From the NCBI GenBank assembly GCA_963930055.1, contig CAWVKS010000003.1, positions 124,001-188,000 on the forward strand: DNA of 64,000 bases, in the 5' to 3' direction. Origin of the DNA: Pullichristensenella sp963930055. Lineage in GTDB: Bacteria > Bacillota > Clostridia > Christensenellales > Aristaeellaceae. The notes under the pieces were generated by a model. The model was given only the letters and a program-made list of their open reading frames with translations, was not told where the DNA came from and did not search any database. Below are positions 17,365-25,800 of the stretch, piece by piece. Numbering within the stretch: position 1 is the first letter of the stretch; every line of letters starts with the position of its first letter. Made by a program: the position numbers and the translations under genes.

Positions 17365-17571
17365 ATGAGCATTAGCAGCTCCAACCGCATCAACGTACCC
17401 GAGGCTCGTCAGGCGCTCTCCAACATGAAGTACGAGATCGCCAACGAAATGGGCATCAACCTCACCAAGGGCTACAACGGCAACCTGTCGGCGAAGGAGA
17501 ACGGCTCCATCGGCGGCATGATGGTCAAGCGCATGATCGAGGACTATCAGCGCCAGGCTTCCGGCAAGTAA
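17365..17571 (+). CDS. Alpha/beta-type small acid-soluble spore protein
   Basis: This 68-residue protein coats spore DNA and protects it from UV and chemicals. It has the SASP core: VPEARQALSNMKYEIANEMGI, containing the E-I-A site cut by germination protease, and the second signature KGYNGNLSAKENGSIGGMMVKRMI. It ends EDYQRQASGK. GGGAGGTG precedes the ATG. It shows that the host forms spores. A related gene follows 36 nt later. Confidence 0.95.
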   Translation: MSISSSNRINVPEARQALSNMKYEIANEMGINLTKGYNGNLSAKENGSIGGMMVKRMIEDYQRQASGK

Positions 17572-17607
17572 GGCGGAACGCCATCCCTGGGAAAGGAGGA
17601 AACACGC

Positions 17608-17871
17608 ATGTCCAGCAAGAACAGCAATCAGATCAACGTGCCCGAGGCGCGCCAGGCCATGAACACGCTTAAGCAGGAAGTGGCCAGCGAGCTCGGCATC
17701 ACCCTCAAGCAGGGCTATAACGGCGACATCGCCGCCAAGGACGCCGGCCACATCGGCGGAAACATGGTCAAGAAAATGTGCCCCATACGAACCGCAAGCT
17801 ACGCCCGCACCTGCATAACGGCGGCGGGGCGGAAGGTGGAAGTGCGCTACATCGCCTCCCTCGCCGTATGA
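17608..17871 (+). CDS. Alpha/beta-type SASP with frameshifted C-terminus
   Basis: Residues 1-57 match the upstream SASP (VPEARQAMNTLKQEVASELGI, LKQGYNGDIAAKDAGHIGGNMVKKM). The reading frame then runs into an unrelated 30-residue tail ending at 17871. If the single T at 17779 is treated as part of a damaged codon, the alternative frame from 17780 reads APYEPQATPAPA and stops at 17818. With one lost residue this aligns position by position with the IEDYQRQAS end of the neighbour. A 2-nt deletion (or 1-nt insertion) therefore changed only the last turn; the DNA-binding core is intact, so the product may still work. AAAGGAGG precedes the ATG. Confidence 0.8.
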   Translation: MSSKNSNQINVPEARQAMNTLKQEVASELGITLKQGYNGDIAAKDAGHIGGNMVKKMCPIRTASYARTCITAAGRKVEVRYIASLAV

Positions 17872-17932
17872 ACATACATTCAAAAGCGGAACCGCCCGCG
17901 CCCATTCTCCCAGCGCTTCATAGCAAACCCAA

Positions 17933-17962
17933 ACGGCCCCTTTCCGCAAGAGAAGGGGCCGT
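17933..17962. terminator. Hairpin after the SASP pair
   Basis: Perfect 10-bp arms at 17933-17942 and 17953-17962 around a 10-nt loop. No T-run follows on the plus strand. It probably ends SASP transcription and separates it from the BREX promoter at 18001. Confidence 0.5.
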
Positions 17963-18000
17963 AAGTCGTATGGCGCGGCAAATTCTCCACCGCTCCATGA

Positions 18001-18029
18001 TTGCTTGAATTTTCATGTTATGATATAAT
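18001..18029 (+). promoter_or_regulatory. Promoter of the BREX operon
   Basis: -35 TTGCTT at 18001-18006, exactly 17 nt, then a perfect -10 TATAAT at 18024-18029, in a short AT-rich island (18000-18050) surrounded by GC-rich DNA. It lies 50 nt before brxA, and no other promoter is evident before the end of brxL. Confidence 0.7.
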
Positions 18030-18079
18030 ATAAAATGTTATATTTTGTCCATTGGCCGCCAACGCCGCAGGAGGTACGC

Positions 18080-18703
18080 ATGACCCAACCGCGCCAGACC
18101 GTGGGGCAAAGCCCCTATCGCGCCTTCATCACCCGCGAGCCGTTTTTGTTTTACGAAATGCGCACGACGGCGCGCCTGCTCGCGGAAGGGATGACTGGAG
18201 ATGAAGCCATCGAGCGCATCACGCGGGAGAACCTCTTTCAGTACCCCACGGAGCGCTCGCTGCGGGGCATGGCGCGCGCCTGTGTGCGCCGCCTACGCAC
18301 GCTCGACAGCGCGGCGCTCGTCGAGGCTATCGTCTGCCAGCCGCAGGATGTGGCCCGGCAGGTCTGTCTCTACGCCATGATGCGCGAACACCGGCTGGTA
18401 TTGGATTTCATGTGTGGCGTCATCGGCGAAAAATACCGCCAGCGGGACCTCACATATAGCCGCGTAGATCTGAATGTGTTCTTCCTGCGCCTGCAGGAAC
18501 AGGACGACGCCGTGGCTTCCTGGAGCGACACCACCGTGACCAAGCTCAAACAGATACTCACGCGCATCCTTGTGGAAAACGAATATCTGCAATCACCCCG
18601 GGCCGATCATCTTCAACCCGTGCTTCTCAGCGCCGTTCTCGAGCGCGGCATGCGTCAGAACGGCGACGAAGCGCTGTTTCCCGCCTTTGACTACTTTGCC
18701 TGA
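18080..18703 (+). CDS. brxA: BREX protein BrxA (DUF1819 family)
   Basis: This 207-residue protein matches the DUF1819/BrxA family in length and content (PFLFYEMRTTARLLAEGMTGDEAIERI, then NLFQYPTERSLRGMARAC, and a C-terminal TKLKQILTRILVENEYL). BrxA is a small DNA-binding protein of BREX phage-exclusion systems. ATG 18080 follows CAGGAGG. It is the first gene of the operon, as in type 1 BREX. Recognition is by family resemblance and order. Confidence 0.88.
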   Translation: MTQPRQTVGQSPYRAFITREPFLFYEMRTTARLLAEGMTGDEAIERITRENLFQYPTERSLRGMARACVRRLRTLDSAALVEAIVCQPQDVARQVCLYAMMREHRLVLDFMCGVIGEKYRQRDLTYSRVDLNVFFLRLQEQDDAVASWSDTTVTKLKQILTRILVENEYLQSPRADHLQPVLLSAVLERGMRQNGDEALFPAFDYFA

Positions 18704-18717
18704 AAGGACGTGGCCGC

Positions 18718-19275
18718 ATGCCATCCATCGAAGAGCGCCTGGACGCGGTGCGCGAAAAGCTCCAGGATGAGGACTTTCTCGCCGGCCGGGGGCTGAGCAA
18801 CGAGGTCAACATCCGCATCTTCTGCTATTCCCCGGAGGAGGAGATGGCCGTGCGCCACTTTGTCCGCCAGATGAAGGCCGATCAGGGCTTGTGCTGCAAC
18901 CTCGTGGAGCGCAACCTTTACGACATCTTCCTTTCCATCTGTGTAGACATGGACATATTGGACGCCATCGCCGAAATGGAAGCAAACGATGGCGAGGCTT
19001 TTCTGCTCGAACAGCTGCGCTCCGCCATCGGCAGCGCGGACTTTGTCGAGCGCATCGTCTACGCGCCGCACGCCCCGGGCGACGTCCTGCTGCTCACCGG
19101 CGTGGGCGAGGTCTATCCCTTCATGCGCGTCCATCATCTTCTGGAAGCCCTGCAGCCCCACTTTGCCGACATGCCCATTCTGGTGATGTATCCCGGCACG
19201 TTCGACGGCCGCCAGCTGCGCCTGTTCGACCGCCTGCCGCCCAGCGACTACTACCGCGCGTTCAACGCCATCTGA
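18718..19275 (+). CDS. brxB: BREX protein BrxB (DUF1788 family)
   Basis: This 185-residue protein has DUF1788 features: NIRIFCYSPEEEMAVRHFV, NLVERNLYDIFLSI, and the closing FADMPILVMYPGTFDGRQLRLFDRL...YYRAF. BrxB is an essential core component of type 1 BREX whose activity is undefined. It lies 14 nt after brxA and 13 nt before brxC, behind a GAAAGGA site. Confidence 0.9.
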   Translation: MPSIEERLDAVREKLQDEDFLAGRGLSNEVNIRIFCYSPEEEMAVRHFVRQMKADQGLCCNLVERNLYDIFLSICVDMDILDAIAEMEANDGEAFLLEQLRSAIGSADFVERIVYAPHAPGDVLLLTGVGEVYPFMRVHHLLEALQPHFADMPILVMYPGTFDGRQLRLFDRLPPSDYYRAFNAI

Positions 19276-19288
19276 GGGGGATGTACCA

Positions 19289-22200
19289 ATGCTGATCCGC
19301 AACATGTTCGCCGACGACATCAACCGCAAGATCAATGGCGTGGTCAAGGTGTTTGATTCCGACGACCAGGCCATCGAACAGGAAGTGCGCGAATATGTCA
19401 TCACCAGCGAGCTGAAAAAGCACTTCATGACCTTTTTCAGCGAATACGGCGACGCCTTTGACGAGCCGACTGCCGACGTGGGCGTGTGGATATCCGGCTT
19501 CTTCGGCAGCGGTAAATCGCACTTTCTGAAAATACTCTCCTACATACTGGACAACCGCGAGATCGGCGGCGTGCGCACGGTGGAGCGTTTCCGTGAGAAA
19601 TTCGCCGACGACCCCGGCACCTTCATGCTCATCGACCGCGCCACTCGCGCAAAGACCGAGACCATCCTCTTCAACATCGACGTCGAAAGCTCCATCAATA
19701 AGGACAAGACGGCGGTGCTGCGCGTCTTCGCCAAGGTGTTTTACGACCACCTCGGCTTCTACGGCGACAATCTTAAGGTCGCCATGCTGGAAAAGTACAT
19801 CGACCAGCAGGGCAAAACAGCGGCTTTCCGCGCCGCCTTTGAACAGCGCAGCGGCAAGCGCTGGCAGGAGGCGCGCAAGGCTTTCGCCTTCAACGGCAAG
19901 CACATCATCCCCGCGCTGGTGGAAACGCTGGACATGCGCGAGGACGACGCCCGCGCCTGGTTTGCGGACAAAAGCCCCGTGGAGTTCTCCATCGCTCGCC
20001 TGGTCGAGGACATCCGCGAATACGTGGACGGCAAGGGCGATGATTTCCGCCTTCTGTTTATGGCCGACGAAGTGGGCCAGTATGTGGGTACGGATACGGA
20101 CATGCTCCTGAACCTCCAGTCGCTCACGGAAAAGCTGGGCAGCGAATGTCATGGCAAGGTGTGGATCGTCTGCACCGGGCAGGAGGCCATCGACGAGATC
20201 ATCCGCGTGCGCGCCGACGAATTTTCCCGCATACAGGCGCGCTTCAAGATACGCCTCAGCCTCACCTCCTCCTCGGTGGACGAGGTCATCCAAAAGCGCA
20301 TACTGCGTAAGACGCCCGAGGCGGAACAGACACTTTCCTCGGTCTACGACGCCAACGATTCCGTGCTGCGCAACCTCTTTACCTTTACAGACTCCATCCT
20401 CGACATCAAGGGTTTTTCCGGGCCGCGGGAATTTGTCGTGGACTTTCCCTTTGTGCCCTACCAGTTCATCATCATGCAAAAGGTGTTTGCGCAGATCCGC
20501 AAGCACGGCAACTCCGGCAAACACCTCTCCGGCGGCGAGCGCTCCATGCTCTCCGGCTTTCAGGAGGCGGCGCAGAAGGTGCAGGAAAGGGACGAATACG
20601 CCCTCGTGCCCTTCTTCCGCTTTTACGATACCGTGCATAGCTTTCTGGACAGCTCCATCCGCCGCGTCATCGAGCGTTGCCAGCGGGCGGCGGAAGCCGG
20701 CGACGGCCTCAAGGCGCGGGACGTGGACGTACTCAAGCTGCTCTACCTGCTGCGCTATATAGACGACATCAAGTCCTGCCTGGATAACCTCGTCATCCTC
20801 ATGGCCGAGGACATCCGCGTGGACAAGATCGCCCTGCGCGCGGAGATCGCGGCTTCGCTGGACCGCCTGCTCAGCCAGAACTACATCGGCCGCGCCGGCG
20901 ATGCCTACAACTTCCTCACCGACGAGGAACAGGACATACAGCGCGAGATACGCGAAACGCACGTGGACACCGCCGCCATCGTTGAGCGCATCGGCCACAT
21001 GATCTTCGAGGACATCTACCCCGCGCGCAAGTACCGCTATGGCAAGTACGACTTTGCCTTCGACCGCATGGTGGACGGCGTAGCCGTGGGCGTGCTTACG
21101 GGCGGCATGTGTCTGCGCTTCCTTACTGTGGACACAGACGCGCCGATGAAGTCCGACCTCCACCTCATGGCCAGGACCAAGGGGCGCGAGGCGGCCGTGG
21201 CGCTGGCGGAGACCAACTACTACGAGGCGCTGGTGAGCGCCATGAAGATACGCAAATACGTCAAGCAGCGCAACGTGGCGCAGCTGCCCGCCTCCGTGCA
21301 GGACATCATCCGCGCACAACAGGAGGAGGCCGGCAAATACGAGGCCGCGGCGCGGGAGGCGCTCTGCCGCGCCATCGTCGAGGGCGCCTACTACGCCGAC
21401 GGCGAAAAGCTGGATATCCGCGGCGGCGACGCCAAGTCGCGCATCGACCAGACGCTGGAATACCTCGTTTCCCACGTGTACAGCGAATTGGAGCGCGTCA
21501 CATGGAACGCCGAGAGCGACGCGGACGTGCTCGCCGTGCTGCGCGGCGCGGCGGACGACGCGCTGGCCGGCGATCTGCGCCGCAATCAGGAGGCGGCCGA
21601 CCGCATGTACGAATATCTGGAGATGCAGGATATGAAGCACCTGCCCACCTCCATGGCCGACGTACACAAGCGCTTTTCCGACATCCCCTACGGCTGGCGG
21701 GAGATCGACATCGCCGTCGTTGCCGCCAAACTCATCTACGAGCAGCGCGTCACCGTAAAATACGCCGGCGCCACCGTCCGCCCGGACGACCCGCGCCTGC
21801 CCGATCTCTTGCGCAAAAAGAGCGAGATCGGCAAAACGGCCATCAGCAAGCGCCACGTGGTCTCCCTGCAAAAGCTCAAGGACGCGCGCGCCCTTTTGCG
21901 CGAGTATCTGGACGTGATGGACGTGCCCGAGGACGAGGACGGGCTGGTGCGCTTCATCCTCGAAAAGCTCACCGCCCTGCGCGACCACTACGCGGCGCTG
22001 GAAAGGCGCTACGCCGGCCGCGCCTACCCCGATCATCCGCTGGTGACCGAGGCCATCCGCCTGCTGGACGAAGTGCTTTCCCAGCAAAAGGACAACGAAG
22101 CCCTTGTCGCCCGCCTGCTCGCCCGCGAAGACGCCCTGCTGGACAGCAAGGAGGACATGCAGCCGGTGGAGAACTTCTTTGCCACGCAGGTCTCCGCCTT

Positions 22201-22825
22201 TGACCGCGCTGCGGACTTTGAGCGCGCCCTGCGCGACGACCGAGAGTTCATCGCCCGCGACGAGGCCGCCGACCGCGCCCTCAACACCATCCGCCTCATC
22301 TGTTCCCCGCCCGCCCATGGGCGCTACGACTACCGCCGCGTCAGCGAACTGGCCCCCCTGATGGACACGGTGCGCGCCGCGCACGATGCCATGCTGGAAA
22401 AGGAGCGCGCCGCTCTGGAAGAAGTGGTGCGCGAGTGCATGGAGGCCATCCACAGCCACTGCACCGCCGCGGACGACCCCGCCGTGCGCAATGTGGCGCT
22501 CAAGGCGGACGAATACTTTTCCCAGCGCCGCGCCGAGATCGCCCCAAAGCCCACGCTGGCCCTGCTCAACGGCATGATGCCGCCCATGTGGGCCTACAAG
22601 GACGACGCTCTGCGCCGCATGGACGCCCTGCGCCGCCCCGCTTCGGAAACGCCGCGGGAAGCGCCGCCGCAGACGCAGCGCAAGCTCTTCAAGCCCCTCT
22701 ACCGCAACAGCGTCTTCCCCGCCCGCAGACTGGAAAGCGCGGCGGACGTGGAAGCATATGTCGCCCAGATCCGCAAACAGCTGCTCGCCTATCTGCAGGG
22801 CGGCGACGGCATCGACCTCAAATAA
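19289..22825 (+). CDS. brxC: BREX P-loop ATPase BrxC (PglY-like)
   Basis: This 1178-residue protein begins MLIRNMFADDINRKINGVVKV, typical of BrxC. Walker A GFFGSGKSHFLKIL is near residue 70 and a Walker B-like LLFMADEVGQYVG near 255. The long C-terminal part is helical with heptad-like stretches (about 780-1080). BrxC is an AAA-type ATPase needed for both methylation and phage exclusion. The long open frame on the opposite strand here is an artefact of GC-rich codon use. Confidence 0.93.
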   Translation: MLIRNMFADDINRKINGVVKVFDSDDQAIEQEVREYVITSELKKHFMTFFSEYGDAFDEPTADVGVWISGFFGSGKSHFLKILSYILDNREIGGVRTVERFREKFADDPGTFMLIDRATRAKTETILFNIDVESSINKDKTAVLRVFAKVFYDHLGFYGDNLKVAMLEKYIDQQGKTAAFRAAFEQRSGKRWQEARKAFAFNGKHIIPALVETLDMREDDARAWFADKSPVEFSIARLVEDIREYVDGKGDDFRLLFMADEVGQYVGTDTDMLLNLQSLTEKLGSECHGKVWIVCTGQEAIDEIIRVRADEFSRIQARFKIRLSLTSSSVDEVIQKRILRKTPEAEQTLSSVYDANDSVLRNLFTFTDSILDIKGFSGPREFVVDFPFVPYQFIIMQKVFAQIRKHGNSGKHLSGGERSMLSGFQEAAQKVQERDEYALVPFFRFYDTVHSFLDSSIRRVIERCQRAAEAGDGLKARDVDVLKLLYLLRYIDDIKSCLDNLVILMAEDIRVDKIALRAEIAASLDRLLSQNYIGRAGDAYNFLTDEEQDIQREIRETHVDTAAIVERIGHMIFEDIYPARKYRYGKYDFAFDRMVDGVAVGVLTGGMCLRFLTVDTDAPMKSDLHLMARTKGREAAVALAETNYYEALVSAMKIRKYVKQRNVAQLPASVQDIIRAQQEEAGKYEAAAREALCRAIVEGAYYADGEKLDIRGGDAKSRIDQTLEYLVSHVYSELERVTWNAESDADVLAVLRGAADDALAGDLRRNQEAADRMYEYLEMQDMKHLPTSMADVHKRFSDIPYGWREIDIAVVAAKLIYEQRVTVKYAGATVRPDDPRLPDLLRKKSEIGKTAISKRHVVSLQKLKDARALLREYLDVMDVPEDEDGLVRFILEKLTALRDHYAALERRYAGRAYPDHPLVTEAIRLLDEVLSQQKDNEALVARLLAREDALLDSKEDMQPVENFFATQVSAFDRAADFERALRDDREFIARDEAADRALNTIRLICSPPAHGRYDYRRVSELAPLMDTVRAAHDAMLEKERAALEEVVRECMEAIHSHCTAADDPAVRNVALKADEYFSQRRAEIAPKPTLALLNGMMPPMWAYKDDALRRMDALRRPASETPREAPPQTQRKLFKPLYRNSVFPARRLESAADVEAYVAQIRKQLLAYLQGGDGIDLK

Positions 22826-22846
22826 GCGAAAGGCAGGAGCGCCATC

Positions 22847-25800
22847 ATGGATAAAAACGCCATCCGCAAATTCGCCATTTATGCCCGGGAAGAACTCATC
22901 AAGCGCGTCACGATCCAGGCGGCGACCTATGGCGTCACGGGCAAGGACGACGACGCCGGGGCCGTGAACGCCGGCGACCGCGTCTTTTCGCCCGAGGAGC
23001 GCGAATGGCGCGGGCAACTCGTGCGCCGCGTCCGGCGGGACGGCTTTGAGCAGGTGATGGAGGGAGTGGCCTACACCTGGTTCAACCGCTTCTGCGCCCT
23101 GCGCTTCATGGAGGTCAACGGCTATCTGCCCTCGCGCGTGCGCGTGTTCACCGACGAGGCAAACGCCTTCCGCCCGCAGATGCTCGCCGAGGCGCTGCAT
23201 CTGGAACTCGAAGGGCTGGACAGGGAGCGCGTACTCGACCTCAAGGGCAAAAACGACGATGAGGCGCTCTACCGCTATCTGCTCATCACCCAGTGCAACG
23301 CCCTCGCCGACGTGCTGCCCGGCCTCTTCCAGCGGCTGGACGCAGAGACCTCCTTGCTCTGCCCGGACAACCTTTTGCACGAGGACAGCGTGCTTGCCCA
23401 TCTGGTGACCGACATCCCCGAGGAGGACTGGCGCGATCAGGTGCAGGTCATCGGCTGGCTGTATCAGTACTACAATGCCGTGCCCAAGGACATGGTCTTT
23501 GCCGCCCTGAAAAAGAACATCAAGGTCAGCAAGGAGAACATCCCCGCCGCCACGCAGCTCTTCACGCCGGACTGGATCGTGCGCTACATGGTGGAAAACA
23601 GCCTCGGGCGGCTCTGGCTGGAAGGCCATTCGGACGCGGCGCTGCGCGCGGGCTGGAAGTATTACCTCGACGAGGCGGAGCAGGAACCGGCGGTGGCGGC
23701 GGAACTTGCAAAGCTGCGCGCCGGCCGCGCCGCCCTGCGCCCGGAGGAGATTCGGTGCATCGACCCCTGCATGGGTAGCGGGCATATACTGGTATACATG
23801 TTCGATGTACTCATGCAGATCTACCGCGCCTGCGGCTATCCCGACCGCGAGGCGGTGCAGAGCATCGTCCAGAACAACCTCTACGGGCTGGACATCGACG
23901 AGCGCGCCGCCCAACTCGCCTATTTCGCCGTGATGATGAAGGCCGTGCAGTACGACCGCCGCTTTCTGCGCCGCGGCGTGCAGCCGCACGTCTGCGCCGT
24001 GCCGGAGAGCGCGCCTCTGCCGGAGGAGGCCTTCGACGCCTTTGGGGATGACGCGGACGCCGCCCGCCGCCTGCACGCAGCGTTTTTGGATGGCAAGGAA
24101 TATGGCAGCCTCACCGAGCCGGGCGTGACCTTGCGGGAAGTGTCCGCCCTGCGCCACCGCATGCTGACCATGCACATTTTCGACCCGCGGACGATGAAGC
24201 TGGACAGCCTTTCCGACGCCCTCGATGCCGTGGACGCCCTCTCCCCGCTGGTGGATGCGGCGGAGATGCTGCTGCAAAAGTACGACGTGGTGGCGACGAA
24301 TCCGCCGTACATGGGCGCGTCCAATATGAACGCGGTGCTGGCGGCGTTTGTGAAGAAGGAGTACCCGGACAGCAAGAGCGATCTGTTTGCGGTGTTCATC
24401 GAGCGCTGCCAGGCGTTTGCCAAGGCGGGCGGCTATCAGGCGATGATAACGCAGCATGCGTGGATGTTCCTCTCCAGCTTTGAAAAGCTGCGCATGAAGC
24501 TCCAGAGCGTGGATACGCAAAACATGGCGCATCTGGGTGCGCGGGCGTTCGAGGAGATCGGCGGCGAGGTGGTGCAGACCACCAGCTTTGTGCTGCGCAA
24601 AAACCATGTGCCGGGCTATAAGGGCACATACGTTCGCCTCATCGAGCCGACGACCCAGCAGGGCAAGGAAGATATGTTCCTTGCGGGTGAAAACCGCTAT
24701 ACCGCCCAGCAGGACAACTTCTCGAAGATACCCGGCGCGCCGGTGGCGTATTGGGTAGGAGAAAAAACTTTGTCCTCTTTTGCTCATGGCGCTCCCTTAG
24801 GCAAAATCACCCCCACTAGAAAAGGAATGTTTACTGGGAATAACGATTATTGGTTAAAACTGTGGTATGAGATAGATTATCCGAAAATGTTTCGTAAATT
24901 TAAGCCGTATAATAAAGGTGGTGAATATAGAAAATGGTATGGCAATCATGAATTTGTTGTCGATTGGAGTAATAATGGAGAAAATATTAAAAGGTATAAT
25001 GGATCAGGCAATATTGTACCAGAACTATATTTTCATCCATGCCTAACATGGAGCCTCGTTACCTCTTATAAACCTAGTTTTAGAGCGATTCTTGACAATA
25101 ATCATGTTATGGGTGATGCTGGTCCCATAGTAGTGACAAAAGGCAATAGCTCAGTATATTTTTATCTTTTGGGGCTGTTAAATTCAAAATATACGGATAG
25201 CATTTCCGCATTGATTGCACCAACTATCAATTTTAGTAATGGCGTAGCTGGTTCAATTCCAGTTGTCTTTTCTCGGGCATACAAGGAAACAGTCGATCAA
25301 AAGGTCAAAAGCTGCATTACCCTGTCTAGAATGGACTGGAATTCTTATGAAACTTCATGGGGCTTCCTGCAATCTCCTTTGCTCCATTCTGTTGAATCGA
25401 ATGACTCACAGATCTTGTTTGGAATGAAGTTTTCAGAAAAGAGATGGCTTGAATCGCTAAGAAATGGAACTGTCTGCTTTAGCCCTGTCGGCGACTTCAT
25501 AAGGCAGGGGCAGATAACAGGTAATAACGAACAAGGAGATAAGTATGAGGGCATTTTTGCACGTCTAAGACGTGATGATTCGAGAATAGCAGAAATGGCG
25601 AACTTGCTTAAGGACGATTTGCAAATCATTGATGATGGAGGTTATTTCCTGCTTCGGAGAAAGTCTTGCTATACAGTCCCTGTATTCTGTATATATGGGG
25701 GCTATCCAGAGGATGGAAGAATACTTGTTAGAAATGAACTGCCAAATGGCGACTACAAAACCACTATAGCATTTATACCCTCGAAAAGGTTTAATAATTT

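Noticed and set aside
17779..17871. Treating the tail of the second SASP as a genuine new domain
   Set aside because: The neighbouring frame restores the family C-terminus residue by residue, so the tail is best explained by an indel.
19262..24787. An 1841-codon open frame on the minus strand opposite brxC and pglX
   Set aside because: It has no recognisable domain, is rich in His, Ala, Gly, Val and Arg as expected for the complement of GC-rich codons, and lies opposite two clearly identified BREX genes. It is a shadow frame.
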